DNA of 64,000 nt from Pontederia crassipes (GCA_030549335.1 JAUKPH010000018.1:1674001-1738000); one strand, 5' to 3'. Shown: positions 46,963 to 59,639, numbered from the stretch's first letter. Numbers and translations are program-made. Notes: generated from the sequence alone by a model not told the origin.

Positions 46963-49900
46963 TCAAGAGTTAATCATTCTTAATTCCCTTCTAAGCATGC
47001 AGAACCGTTCTTCACTCAAGGGTTTTGTAAATATGTCTGCAAGTTGAACTTCGGTGGACACATGTTCAATGGCAATATCCTTAAGGGTCACATGTTCTCT
47101 AATGAAATGATACCGTAAGTCAATGTGTTTAGTCCTAGAGTGTTGAATTGAATTTTTGGTCATTTCTATAGCACTTGTGTTATCGCACTTCATGGGTACA
47201 TTTGAACAATTTACTCCATAATCAAGCAATTGTTATTTCACCCATAGTATTTGTGCACAACAACTACCGACGGCTATATATTCGGCCTCGGCGGTAGAGA
47301 GTGCGATGGAGTTTTGTTTCTTGCTAGCCCATGAAATAAGAGAACTACCAAGAAAAACAACACATCCCAATAGTGCTTTTTCTATCAACTTTACACCCGA
47401 CAAAATCTGCATCGGTGTAAGCATGCAATTCAAATAGGGAATTTCTATCATACCAAATGCCTAATTCACTTGTATGCTTTAAATAGCGCAGTATTTTTTT
47501 TACGGCGGTTAAGTGCGATTCTTTGGGAGCGGATTGAAACCTAGCACACAAACACACACTAAACATTATATCTGGCATAAATGCCGTTAAATAGAGTAAA
47601 CTACCAATCATACATATGTACCTTTTTTATCAATTGACTTGCATTTTTCGTCTTTATCTAATTTTGTAGTAGTGCTCATAGGTGTTGTGCTTGGCTTGCA
47701 GTCGTTCATCCCGAATCTTTTAAGCAGCTCCCTCGTATATTTTTCTTGATTAAGAAAAATACCTTCATTGGATTGTTTTATTTGTAGGCCTACAAAGAAG
47801 GTGAGTTCTCCTACAAGACTCATTTCAAATTCTTGTTGCATAAGAGTTTCAAACTCTTTGCATATGCATTCATTAGTAGCACCATAAATAATATCATCAA
47901 CATAAATGTGAACTATTAAAAATATCATTTTTAAAATATTTTAAGAACAATGTGGTGTCAACTTTCCCTTTTTTAAAATCATTTTCAATAAAAAATGAAC
48001 TCAATCTTTCATACCAAGCTCGATGGGCTTGTTTCAATCCATAAAGAGCTTTTGAGAGTTTGAAAACATGATGAGGAAAATCTGGATTTTCAAAATCTTA
48101 AGGTTGTTCGACATAAACTTCCTCATTTATAAAACCATTAAAAAAGGCTGATTTCACATCCATTTGAAAAAGTTTAAAACATTTATAGCATGCAAAAGTC
48201 AAAAGCATTCGAATTGCCTCAAGTCTAGCAACGGGAGCAAAAGTTTCATCGAAATCAATTCTCTCAATTTGTGAGTAACACTTGGCCACTAATTTAGCCT
48301 TGTTTCTCACAATGACACCATTTTCATCTAACTTATTTGGAAAGACCCATTTGGTTCCAATGATAAGATGGTCATTGGGTCTTTCCACAAGTTTCCACAC
48401 TTGATTTCTTTCAAAATTATTTAATTCATCATACATTACATTTATCCAATTTGAATCCTCAAGTGCTTCATCTATATTCTTAGGCTCAAAATTTGCAAGA
48501 AAGACCGAAAAAGCACATAGATTTTTTAAAGAATTTCTGATTTTGATACCTTCATTTATATTACCTATGACTTGATCGAGTGGATGTGATGAGGCATGTC
48601 TCCAATTTTTTTGGATGATTTAATTCTCTTCTGTTTGGGGTACTTCCATTTCTTCCACCTTTGGAGTGTAATCTTTTGCTTCCTCTATGTCTACAACTTC
48701 AAGTTTTCTTTGTACTTCAACTATTTCTTCATCATTATCATGTGCTTGTTTGCTCAAAAAAACATTAATAGACTCTTCAACAACTAATGTTCTTTTGTTG
48801 TACGCTCTATAGGTTTTACTTGTGCTAGAATAACCAAGAAAAATACTATCATCACATTTATTGTCAAATTTGCCTAGTTTATCTTTAATGTTCAAGATAT
48901 AACATTTACATCCAAAAACTTTAAAATATGAGATATTTGGTTTCTTACCAAATAGTATTTCAAAACATGTTTTCTTTTCAAGAGGTCTAAGTAGAATTCT
49001 ATTGAGAACATAGCAAGATGTGTTTACGACTTCCGCCCAAAAATATTTTGGTAACTTGCTTTCATTTAAGATTGTTCTAGCCATTTCTTGTATAGTTCTA
49101 TTTTTTTCTTTCTACTACTCCATTTTGTTGAGGTATTTTAGGAGTGAAAAATTATAAGTAATTCCATTTTCTTCGCAAAATAATTCAAATTTATGATTTT
49201 CAAATTCTCCTCCATGGTCACTTCTAATTTTTGAAATCTTTTGTTCAAATTCATTTTGAACTCTTTTTGCAAATTTGGAAAACATGTTTAGCGTTTCATC
49301 TTTACTTGCAAGAAAAATAGTCCAGGTGAAACGAGAGAAATCATCAACAATCACAAATACATATCTTTTTCCTCCTAAACTTGTCACATCAATAGGTCCA
49401 AACAAGTCAAGATGTAAAAGTTCCAAAGTCTTATGTGTACTAATAACTCCTTTTAATTTAAAAAAACTTTTGGTTTGTTTACCTTTTAGACATGAATCAC
49501 AAACATTGTTTTTCTCAAACTTGATCTTAGGTAAGCCTCTAACCAATTCGTGATTTGAGAGTTTATTTAGTAATTTATAATTTGCATGTTCTAATCTTCT
49601 ATGCCACAAGTTTATGTCATCATGCACAACACTAAGACATTTTTCATTTTTCAAGTTATCAAAATCTATTTTGTATACATTATTGTACATAAATCCCATG
49701 TGTAAAACTTTATTATTTTCATCTAATATCAAACATTTGTCCTTTTCAAATTTAACTAAATAATTTTTATCGCATAATTGACTTATGCTAATTATATTAT
49801 GTTTTAGATTTTCAACAAGCCAAACAATTTCTAAATACACTTTTTCATTCTTACCAATATTACCTATACCAATTACTCTTCATTTGCTATTGTCTCCAAA

Positions 49901-50083
49901 AGTGACTTTTTCTTCATTTTTCTTTTCCAAGTTGATGAAATTTGAGACATTGCCGGTCATATATCTTAAGCATCCACTATCCAAATACCATTTACCTTCA
50001 TTGTACATAAAAATTTCCTACAAGAAAGAAGTTAGGAGTTTCATGTTTTTGGTATTTAAACTTGCTTGGGTCCATCTTGATTA
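46963..50083 (-). pseudogene. Sirevirus-like pol: protease, integrase, reverse transcriptase, RNase H
   Basis: Reading leftward: protease 'WYLDSGCLRYMTG' (near 49990), GAG-pre-integrase 'LWHRRLEHANYKLLNKLS' (near 49590), integrase 'LHLDLFGPID' and 'FVIVDDFSRFTW' with 'SDHGGEFENHKF' (49180-49420), and its C-terminal part with 'IFLGYSSTSKTYR' (48820). Reverse transcriptase has '[14 protein letters not shown]', '[18 protein letters not shown]', '[18 protein letters not shown]' (48098-48350) and 'IYVDDIIYG' (near 47890). RNase H has 'YTDADFVG', 'STAEAEYIA' and 'LADIFTKPL', ending at 46963. Stops or shifts occur at 49115, 48620, 48098, 47608 and between later segments. Confidence 0.9.
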
Positions 50084-50103
50084 GTCATGGTCCTTTTAGG
50101 GAT

Positions 50104-51700
50104 CTAGATTTTCTTCATTCCTTTACTTATTCCTTTCCTAATTCTGCAATCATAAGAATAATGCCCTTCATATCCACAATGAAAATAAATAATTTGTGAT
50201 CTCGTGTAATCATACGATGCTTTAACAAATAAAATTCTTTTGTCATTCTTCTTTTCAAAAGAAGTGAAATCAAGTCCTTTTTTGTTTGAAGATATTCTAA
50301 ATCCACTAAGCATGGCGTCTAACATTTTACTTCCATTTGAGAATTTTTCAAATTCAAGTTTCAATTGATTAATTTCTTTATTCAAACATGCACTTTCTAC
50401 AATTTGTCTTTTACATATTGATTTTAGTACACTATTTTCCGTTTTCAATTCTTCAATTGAGAGTTCTAAACTAGAGTTTTCTTTATTCAATGAATCACAC
50501 TTTTCACATGTTTTAACATTTTTATTTTTCTTTTGCACATTTTTTAACTCTATTTTTATTTCATCATATTTCTTTCTTAGGCATCCATATTTATTGATAA
50601 GAGTTCTAAATTCCTTATGCACATTGAAGGATTCACTATTATTAGAGTTAGAAGAGTTATATGATACCTCATGGCTATTAGCTATTAAACATATGTAAGC
50701 TTCTTCATCATCACTAGAGGAGGTGTTGGTGTCATTCTCTTCATCTTCACTTTCATCTCAAGTGGCTTGAAGAGCATTCTTCCTTCTTGAGCTTTCTCCA
50801 TCTTTCTCCTTTTTGACCAAATTTGAACATTCATTTTTGTAGTGTCCAATCTTTTTGCATTCAAAGTAGATTATTTGACTTTTGCTTGATGATGATCTTC
50901 TCTTGGAGAAACCTTTCTTCTTCTTTTGTTTAGCAAACTTGAGATATTTGTCAAGCTTCTTTGCATATAGGGAAAGCTTCTTTTTATCAAGATCCACATC
51001 CTCTTCACTTGTATCTTCTTCATTTTTATTTGCCTTCAATACAAGTGTTTTCCTTTTTGGAGTATTTGCTTCTTCATCTTCCTTAATCCTGATCTCATAG
51101 GTTAAGAGTGAACCTATAAGATCATCAAAGTCTAATTGTTTAGGTTCTTTTCTTCAATCACTATCCTCTTTGTATGCCACTTGGAGGAGAGAAACCTGAG
51201 AAACTTTTTCACTTTTTGAGGGTTAGTCCTTGGTTCGCCCAAAGAGGCTAAGCCGTTTATAATATCATTAAAACGAATAAGCGTCTCATTTATATATTCA
51301 TTTTCAAGCATTTTAAAAGAATCATATTGATGATTTAAAATATTTAATTTGACTCTTTAACTTTATCCGTTCCTTCATAGGTAATAATAAGTTTCTTCCA
51401 AATCTCATTAGCACTTCCACAACTAGAAATTCGATTAAATTCTGTTGTATCCAAAGCACAATAAAAAATATTTTTAGCTTTCCAATCTAGTTTTACTAAA
51501 AGTTTTTCTCCTTCGGTATATTCTGAAGATTTTTTCTTACTTAAATCAAAACCATTTTGAATAATATCCCACATATCAATATCAATAGAACAAACGTAGG
51601 CTTGCATCCTAATTTTTCAATAAGCAAAATTTGAGGCATTGAAAAGTGGAGGACGATTAATAGATTGACCTTCGGAAAAATTGAAATCACTTAATGCCAT
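50104..51700 (-). pseudogene. Sirevirus-like gag with coiled coil and two altered zinc knuckles
   Basis: It starts at the ATG at 51700 (MALSDFNF). A stop follows where 'YWKIRM' is expected, then 'DMWDIIQNGFDL' and 'NEIWKKLIITYEGTDKVKE' (51344-51607). After several stops comes a Lys-rich region with a first knuckle 'YFECKKIGHYKNEC' (near 50840). A long coiled coil (50300-50620) precedes a second knuckle 'YFHCGYEGHYSYDC' (near 50150). In both knuckles the first cysteine of CX2CX4HX4C is replaced by Tyr. The two-knuckle, coiled-coil gag is typical of Sireviruses. Confidence 0.85.
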
Positions 51701-51740
51701 AGCTCTAAAGATATTTCAAATCTTAAAGCTAGAGCAACTT

Positions 51741-51753
51741 GGCTCTGATACCA
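51741..51753 (-). other. Primer binding site of the Sirevirus-like element
   Basis: On the minus strand TGGTATCAGAGCC lies two bases after the 5' LTR end (TTACA), the initiator tRNA-Met type. Confidence 0.9.
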
Positions 51754-51755
51754 AT

Positions 51756-52772
51756 TGTAAGATCGAAAACACCAATAGGGGGTGAATTGGTGAAATTAAA
51801 TTTTCCAAAAATTCACCTTCGGAGAAAAATGATAAAACCAATCACAAGTAAATAAAGATAATGTGTAGATGAATAATAAAGAACAAAAATAAGAAGACAC
51901 GATATGTTGACGAGGTTCGACCTAACACTTTGGCCTACGTCCCCGCTCCGACTTCTCGACCTCGAGTCTGCCGGAGATTCACTATCTTTCTCTTTTCTTG
52001 TAGGGAGAGAACAATCTTCTTTATACAATCACACCTTCTTCTCAGCTCAAGAGGCAAGGCACACCTCTTTTACAAGGAGTCTCAATCTCACTATATTTCA
52101 TAAAGTGAATGTTTCCTCTAACTCTTTTCTTTTACAAAATTTTTTCACACTCGAGGCTAAGAAAAGAAAATAGAAGAAATATGCAATTCTATGCACAAAA
52201 ACTTGAGAGGAGCTATAGGATGTTCTTTCTTGCTTGGATGAATTTTCTTCCGGATTTGGCACTCCTTTTATAGGCTCCTAGGGGTGAAAATTCGTTCAAA
52301 AAGTCTCCCCCAATTTTCTCCTCAAAATTCTAACCGTTACTATTCATTTGACTGAAAGGTCGGACGACCGCTGGGATGGGCCGGTCGATCGGTCTATATG
52401 ATCGTTATCTCATTTTTGTGTTTTGACGTTGTCCGGTCGACCAGTCTTTCGACCGATACAACGACCGGTAATGTCTTAGCGTCGACTGATCTTTTTTTGC
52501 TGTCGACCGGTCTATCGATCGGTATAGTCTCGACGTCGACCGGTATCTTGTCTTCTTTCCTTCCACCGAATATCAGTCGACCAGTGCTTCTGGTCGGTCG
52601 ACCGATGGGTCTTCCGGTCGTGCTGAAAACTTTTCTTCCAACTTTAAATTTGGTGATTTCTTCGTCGAATCTGTTCATATCAATTCTACACATGCATTAT
52701 CACTATTTGAGCATAGATTAGTAACTTTTATGTCCATTTTAATTTGTTATCATCAAAACATATGATTCAACA
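51756..52772 (-). repeat. 5' LTR of the Sirevirus-like element
   Basis: On the minus strand it starts TGTTGAATCATATG and ends GATCTTACA, a TG...CA LTR of 1,017 bp. A palindrome cluster lies at 52350-52620. It differs from the 3' LTR by substitutions and small indels, especially inside that cluster. Confidence 0.9.
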
Positions 52773-54286
52773 CTATATGTTTAATTCGCCGACTGACTGT
52801 CAGTAAAAATGGAAACAGGAAGTGAGACGAGAAGATGAATTTCAAGAAATAAATGCTGCAACCAAATTACTTTTGCAACATCAAGAGCAATACTCCGATG
52901 TTATGCTTCTGCTGAAGAACGAGCAACCACTACCTATTTCTTTGATTTCCAGGAAACAGAGTTGATCCTAATTTTATGCAAAATGCAGAAACCGATCGCC
53001 GAGTCAATAAGAAAGATGCCCAATCCGCATCATTGAACACTGTAAGGATATTATTCTGTTCAGCTGGAAAATAAAGTCCCATCCCTGGCAAACACTCGAG
53101 GTAATGAACAATTCGTAAGGATGCATCCATGTGAGGATTTTAGGAGAGTGCATGGGCTTAGCTGTCGAACATGAAAAGTAATATCAGGATGTGTTTGAGT
53201 GACATATATGATGCGTCCCACTAATCTCTGAAAATGATTTGGATCCTGAAGTAAATGATCTGTGCATAAATCTAAATTATCCTTGTTGATGAACTAATCA
53301 TATTCATAGGATGTAAATTTAGTATTCTCCTCGAGAGGAGTGAAAATAGTCTTTGAACCACTTAATCCACAGTCATTTATTAAGGTCATGATGTATTTTC
53401 TCTGTGACAAAATGATACCTTTGTCAGATCTCAATACTTCCATGCCAAGAAAGTATCTTAAAGACCAAGATCATCTTTCAACTTCAAATTCTGATGAAGA
53501 TAACCTTTCACTTCTTCTGACAATGTTGGTGAATTTCCTGTATATATCATCCACATATACTAAAATGGCAATTAATCTGGCCTTATATCTCTCCACTGTA
53601 CCATTAGCTCTCAATTTAACTTTGTATACCAATTTACATCCAAACTGCCTTCTTTTCAATAGGTAGATCAACTAATTCCCATGTGCCATTATCAGCTAAA
53701 GCTTCTAATTCTTTATTCATACCTTCTAAAATGAGGGTACTGAATTGCTTGTGAAACTTTATGGCTCACATAAGGAATCTGTGACTGAAAGAAATGAAGC
53801 ACAATTCGGAGAAAGTGATCAAAAGAAGCATACCTATTCATAGAATATGGAATTCTAGAACTCATGACATAATCCTTCATCCATTTTGGTTGCCTAATAG
53901 TTCTTCTTGGTCTTTGATCAGGCTGTTTTGAAATAATTTGATTAATTTGAGGAGAGCTTGATGAAGTATTATTACTGTTAGACAACTCTGGAAGTGAAAC
54001 ATGTACATCAATTGAAGACAAAACATCATCTGAAAATGGATTATATGTGAATATTGGACTGTCTTGTTGAACTATGGAGTCAACTGCATCAGCTTCTAAA
54101 TTATCATTTGAATCCCTTGAAATGATTATAAGCTCAGGTAAAAACATCATCCAGAACTGGACAGTTATCAGTGAGCATTCCAGAACCGATATGAGGGGTC
54201 TTGAATGAGAAAGGAAATATCTATTCGTGAAAAATTACGTTCCTGCTTATAGAAATTTCATTAGAATTCATCTCCAGATATCTATA
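52773..54286. repeat. 1.5-kb direct duplication flanking the nested element, right copy
   Basis: Copy of 41738-43238. It begins exactly at the right end of the nested 5' LTR with CTATA and ends with CTATA at 54282-54286, after which unduplicated old-element sequence continues. Confidence 0.9.
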
Positions 54287-55670
54287 ACCTTTTTTTAGTA
54301 GCAATGTAGCCTAAAAAGATTGTTGGAATTGCTCTGGCATCAAATGTATCAGATTCTTTTCAAATTAGTAACATAAACACCCAAATACCTTTAAGTGACT
54401 TAAGTCAGGTTTTTTGATTAAAAAATTTCTCAAAGGCTGACTTATTGTTCAGAACTTTCAATGGAATTCTATTCATTACATGCACTGCTGCCTTCACACC
54501 ATTCATCCCAATATTTAATTGGAATTGATTTTTTTTTAGCAGAAAAAGGATGACTACCAAAGTTGTGGTTGTCATCCAGCATTTAATTGGAATTGATGAC
54601 TGAAAAAACATAGCTCTAGCTATCTCAAGCAACTTTCAACCAGTCCATTTCGTTGTGGACTGTATGGACATGAACTTTGATGTATAATTCCTTTAGAATT
54701 GAGAAAAGCAATGCATTGGCTAGAAAAGAACTCTGCTCCATTTTCTGTTCTCACAACTTTAATCTTAGCACTAAACTATGTTTCTGCCTGCAAAATGAAT
54801 TGCTGCAAGAAGGTAAATGCCTCTGACTTTCTTTTCAAAAGATATATCCAAGTTAATAGACTGAAATCATCAACAATCGACAAAAAATATCTGAACCCAG
54901 CATGTGATACAAATTTATGTGGACCCCAAATGTCAACATGTATTAATTCCAGTCTTGTGTTACAATGTTCACTATCTTTATTCTAAAAAGGCAATCTTAT
55001 TTGTCTTGACAATGGACAGACTTTATAGTACAAATTTTTTCATGCAGCTAAAGTCTTAGAATGAAAAACAAACTAAAGTCTATCATGAGGTAGATGGCCA
55101 AGTCTTTTATGCCACAAGTCTATTATTCAGAATATTCCTTCGATGAATCTGAAATAGACAAATTCGGTACAACTAGGGATAATTCCTCCCACAGAAATTC
55201 TAATCTGTTAAAGTATTCTCCAACTGACATAGAACCCTGGTTGATCGAGTAAATCTCCCCGTGCAGCATATAAATTTTGGTTCCATCCCTTCTTTGAAAC
55301 CTTTCTTTAAGATCAAGCCAAAAGATTCTGCCTCTTGATTATATATAACATTACTTACTAATCCCTTTGTAACCAAGCTTATAATCCATGAGATGACTAA
55401 AGCATTGCATCTCTTCCATTGGAAATGGAGTGATCTATCAAAGATTCAATCGGGCAAGAACCATCGACAAATCCATGTTTATTTTAGCAAGCAATGAATT
55501 GTAGAACAAATTGCTCCAATCAGTGTAATTACTCGAATCAATCAAGACATAGGGAGTTAATACTAGTCCTGGAGAATATGATGTACTCAAATATAAAGGA
55601 CTGCTAACATCAATCGAAATCGCAGAAGAACCAGATGTAGATGAAGATGATGATCCTAAAGAAACCATTC
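52790..55670 (-). pseudogene. Old Copia gag-pol, right copy
   Basis: A gag start lies at 55668 (MVSLGSSSSSTSGSS, then 'LIDSSNYTDWSNLFYNSLL'). Degraded pre-integrase follows around 55100-55200, and an integrase with 'LIHVDIWGPH', 'FLSIVDDFS' and 'VVRTENGAEFF' between 54720 and 54960. The integrase end 'MLEIARAMFFQSSIP' continues to 54405. Then come 'SIDVHVSLPELSNS' and 'TIRQPKWMKDYVMSSRIPYS' (53713-54150). In 53471-53671, 'ANGTVERYKARLIA' is joined directly to 'ILVYVDDIY', showing deletion of the reverse transcriptase core. RNase H fragments lie at 52930-53280. Confidence 0.8.
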
Positions 55671-55787
55671 GATAAAGAAATCTTCAGATGACAATTTTCA
55701 GCAAACACTACTAACCAAACATGATTGATGATCTGTTATGAAGCCTTCAGCACTCTCCAATCTGGATCTCCACCTACTCTGATACCA

Positions 55788-56047
55788 TGTCAAGAACGCG
55801 AGCTCGGATGCAGAATGGAAGAATGCACAACTGTAGGAACCACCAGATCTGGAATTTGATAAAGGTTCTTCTAATTCTGGAAACATCAGAGTTTGAGTTT
55901 ATATACAAAATACAAAAAAACGATATAACCAAAATACGCGAAATGATACAACTCAACGTAACACGCTACTCTAAGATGACAGTTAAGATGGTAAGGAATA
56001 TAAAACTTCATCTTCAACCTCAGCTGTCGATATATGCTTCCACAACA
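55788..56047 (-). repeat. 5' LTR of the old Copia element
   Basis: On the minus strand it starts TGTTGTGGAAGCATATATCG and ends at TTGACA next to the PBS. The boundary near 56047 is uncertain by a few bases because of an 'aacaaca' repeat. Confidence 0.75.
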
Positions 56048-56147
56048 ACAGACAATACATGTGGTTCTGTGCAACGAGGTCACTATCTTGTTGTCCTCAT
56101 GGAAGTAGAGTTACTAGTAAGTTGAATAAACTATGAAATCTACACAA

Positions 56148-58270
56148 CTACATCAATTCGAACCAACTACATCCTTGTGTCTTGGTTAAGCCCTTTTCTA
56201 ACATAATCCTCCTTAATTTCTTCGCCTTGTCCCACTTCCCAGCATCCGCATAAGTACTCGCCAGTAGCACATAATATCCACTGTCTTTAGGCTCCAACTT
56301 AAAACAATGTCGGGCTGCGATCTCTCCAAGTTCCACATTCCCGTGTAACCTGGCAGCAAGAAGCAATGCGCCCCAAAAGCCGCTGTGGGGCGGCATTGGC
56401 ATTTGCTTGATCAATCCGAATGCCTCTTCCAATCTTCCGTTTCTACCCAGAAGGTCCACCACGATCGCATAGTGGTCGGCCGATGGCATTACTTTGTGTT
56501 GCCTCAACATGGAAGCAAAACACCTACGACCCTCCTCGACTAGACCTGCATGGTTATATGCCGTCAGAAGCCCAGCAAATGTTACTGCATTTGGAGCAAT
56601 CTTTGCATCCAACATCTCCTTGAACAGACTAATTGCGTCATCGGATCTTCCGTTCATGCCGCAGCCTGAGATCATGGCAGTATAAGACACGACATCTCTT
56701 TTTCTCAATCCATGAAAGAGCTCAAAAGCTCTCTCCGTTTCTCCGCATTTAGAGCACAAATCTACCAAAGCAATGCTCAAATGATCATCCAGCTCGGTCC
56801 CGATAGTGTGCATATACTCTTCAATCCACGTGCCAAACTTCAAGAAGCCCAACTGAGAGCAAGCGGATAAGACACTAGACAATGTCATCTCATCTGGCCG
56901 GACGCCAAAATCCAGCTTCCTCATTTTATTGAACAAATGTATAGCTTCTCTTGGGCGCCCGTTTTGTGCATAGCAAGCTATCATTGAATTCCACACACAC
57001 AAGTCCTTATCCACCTGATCAAAGATCTCCCGAGCTGAAGCAACATCGCTGCACCGTGAGTAACCAGAAATCATAGGTAGCCAGGACACATTGCTCTTGG
57101 CAGGCATTTCATCAAACAATTCCCTCGCCATGGCAAATTTCCCATGAGCAATATACCCACTAATCATCACATTCCACGAAGCCGGATTCTTCTCCGGCAT
57201 GTTCTGGAACACCTCCGCCGCACTCTCCATGTCTCCAGCCTTCGCGTACCCGGAAGCCATGGTATTTCAGGACACTATATTTCCCTAATTGGTAGAGCTA
57301 GAAATGAGTCGAGCCTTCGTGAGCAACTCGTGGTTCTACTTATTTTTTTCTTAGCTCGACTCAGCCTATTATCAAAATAAGTTAGGCTAAAATATTAAAT
57401 AAAGCCTATTTTCTTAAAGAGGCTTAGTCTATAGCTTATTAGGCCAAAATTTATTAATATATTATATTATATATATAATTTTTAATCCTTTATTTTTTAA
57501 ATCTTCAATTTTGAGTTCAATATTACTACTTTTATTATATATTTAGAAGAAATATATTAGTGATGTCTCTTTTATTTGGTTCATATCTATTGTTTCTTTA
57601 GTAAATAAGATTTATTATATTTAATATAGTAGATCATCAAAAAATATGTTTGCCTTAACAGGCTAATAAGTTAGGCCAGTCATTAAAAGTTAATAGAACA
57701 AGTCAGGCTAAGTTTATATTCATGACTTGTTACAGACTATAGGCTAGGCTTAAATACTTTTATTTTGCAATAGGCCTGACCTATTTAAGCAGAAGCCTAG
57801 CTCGACCTAGCACGTATCCAGTCCTACTAATTGGCATCTCATCAAAAATCCGTCGGGCATCCTCCACACCCCCGCCCGCAGGCAGGAGGAGAGGATGGCA
57901 TTCCACGATACAACGTTCTTGGTAGGCATCTAGTCGAACACCTTCCGTGCAACCTCGATTCCGAAGCCATCGAGCCTGGAGTAAAGGTCGGAGAGGGCAG
58001 TCTGGGGGTGGACGAAGGAGCGAAAGCCAAGCTTATGCAGTTGTGCGTGGATGGCGGTAACGAAGGTCTCGATGGAGGAGGAGAAAAGGAGGCGACCACA
58101 GGACTTAAGGGTGGCTGCAACGGCGAAGCGATCGGGGCGGTGGCCGGATCGGAGCATCAGGACGTAAAGGGAGAGGGTGTCTCACGAACGCCCATTGTCG
58201 GCTATTGCGCGGATACAGAGCGTCCATGAGGAGGAGGAATCGTCGATTGTAACCCTCCAAAATCGCCCCT
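56148..58270 (-). pseudogene. PLS-class PPR gene, broken by a MITE and point lesions
   Basis: The N-terminal part (about 58260-57835) reads 'AIADNGRS', a TGA, 'DTLSLYVLMLRSGHRPDRFA', 'IHAQLHKLGF', 'EVARKVFD', a TAG, 'MPTKNVVSWNAILSSCLRAG', a frame change and 'EDARRIFDEMPI'. It is cut by the MITE at 57293-57826. After a further one-base shift and a TGG-to-TGA change, an open frame of 370 codons (57260-56148) carries about eight PPR motifs, e.g. 'SGYAKAGDMESAAEVFQNMP', 'ISGYSRCSDVASAREIFDQV' and 'VDLLGRNGRLEEAFGLIKQM'. Its C-terminal E-type tail ends abruptly at 'GCSWFELM'. Family members are organelle RNA-binding proteins with an N-terminal targeting peptide. The surviving frame would lack both the peptide and the first repeats. 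Confidence 0.88.
57293..57826. mobile_element. hAT-type MITE, 534 bp, inside the PPR gene
   Basis: Flanked by a perfect 8-bp duplication CTAATTGG (57285-57292 and 57827-57834). The left end TAGAGCTAGAAATGAGTCGA pairs with the right end, whose complement is TAGGACTGGATACGTGCTAG. Both ends continue into gctcgac/aggcta-rich sequence around an AT-rich core. No coding capacity. Confidence 0.88.
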
Positions 58271-59639
58271 TCTATCACGTAGGCAGTCAAGTTGACCCCG
58301 GAAGCGCTACACTGCCTACTACACTATTGATCATAGCCATTCAACAAAATGTATATGTGGCATCAATATTATAATAAAATATAATCTAAGACGTTAATGC
58401 GGAAGATCAAATGTCAGAATATCAAAAAGCATAGCTCATCAAAATGATAAAAAAAACCATAGTCCTAAGAAGTTCAACAGGCGGAAGAAATAAGGTCTGT
58501 AAATAGCACATCAACTAGATGCAATTGGAGAGATTTGATAATATAATTAGTCATGTACAACATCCTCCAAGCTCTGAGCACTCTCACACCTCATCAAGCA
58601 GCATTCTCACTTATAAAATCTCAATGCAGGGGAATCGAATACTCATGAGCAAAAAGCCCAGTACAATAGCAATATAGACAATGAAATAAGGATCAATGAT
58701 AATCATATACAAATGTGTCAAAGATGAACACTGATATACTATGGCTTCTATGCATTCACTATGATGGGTCAGATATCATGCTTTAACTATAACAATAGTT
58801 GTACTCTGTTCCTTACCACGATTGTACATTGTCTTTACAGTACTCTGTGTTGTCTATACCATACTATGTTCCATACTTTACCATACCATGTTCTATGCTT
58901 TACTTTATAATACTCTGCTTTATATTGCTCTATTGTGAGTTGTACTACGACTTTTACATTACTATAATGTCCTTAATGTTAGTTGTCCTATGCGAGCTCG
59001 ACTTTATTATATTGCGATGCTAGAGATGCCTCTCTGAATCTGTAAAGCCAGTAGGCCCATAAAGAAAAAGGGGTGCGACAATGCGTCACCTAATTTGGGA
59101 TGTAGGTGGGAGAGGACCCACACCCCAGGAATAGTGGTCATTTAAGAACATATAGGTTCACCATCTCCTTAGTTAGCTAGCTGTTCCTCTGACTCAATAC
59201 TATATTCTCTGGGAAGGAGAATGACAAATGCACCACCCTTCTTCGAGACACAAGTGGGAGAGGACCTGTAGTCTCAGGAATAATGGAAAGACCAGTAGGT
59301 TCGCTGTCTCCTTAGCTAACTTCATGTCCCTCTCTATACCATACCATGATCTTTGTTTCGTATAATGGGGAGGCACATAGTAATCCCGTAGCTTTATCTT
59401 TACTTTACTTATCTCTTATTATCATGATATCTATTAATTAGGATCTAAGTGGACATTAATGTTTGTACAATAGGACTCGACCAGTTACAGACGGACCAAT
59501 TAGAGTCTCTAGTTAGGATTCATGTGTCGGACTCAAATCGGGTCAGAATCCGATTCGGACTATGTCAATATCAAAACTAATTCAATGTCTATCTATGCTT
59601 TGAGTGGGTTGAACTGGTTGTTTGGACCGATAAATTTGA

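Larger units (their letters stand above)
43239..52772 (-). mobile_element. Sirevirus-like Ty1/Copia retrotransposon with an extra 3' ORF
   Basis: 9.5 kb with 1-kb LTRs (43239-44235 and 51756-52772), a PBS, gag with coiled coil and two zinc knuckles, Copia-order pol, an additional ORF between pol and the 3' LTR, and a PPT. Flanking 5-mers are CTATA on both sides (43234-43238 and 52773-52777). Size, gag layout and a post-pol ORF are the features of the plant Sirevirus (SIRE/Maximus) lineage. All coding regions carry stops, so it is inactive. Confidence 0.88.
41371..56047 (-). mobile_element. Old Ty1/Copia element, split by a nested Copia element
   Basis: Its pieces are 41371-43238 and 52773-56047. 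Terminal repeats are about 41371-41570 (3' LTR, left) and 55788-56047 (5' LTR, right). A PBS complement ctctgatacca lies just inside the right LTR (55777-55787). Read on the minus strand the order is gag, integrase, reverse transcriptase, RNase H. Coding is heavily damaged and most of the reverse transcriptase palm is deleted. The target duplication could not be fixed. A 1.5-kb part is present on both sides of the nested element. Confidence 0.8.

Noticed and set aside
57831-58229. 132-codon plus-strand frame
   Set aside because: It is antisense to the N-terminal part of the PPR gene, whose minus-strand translation matches the family.
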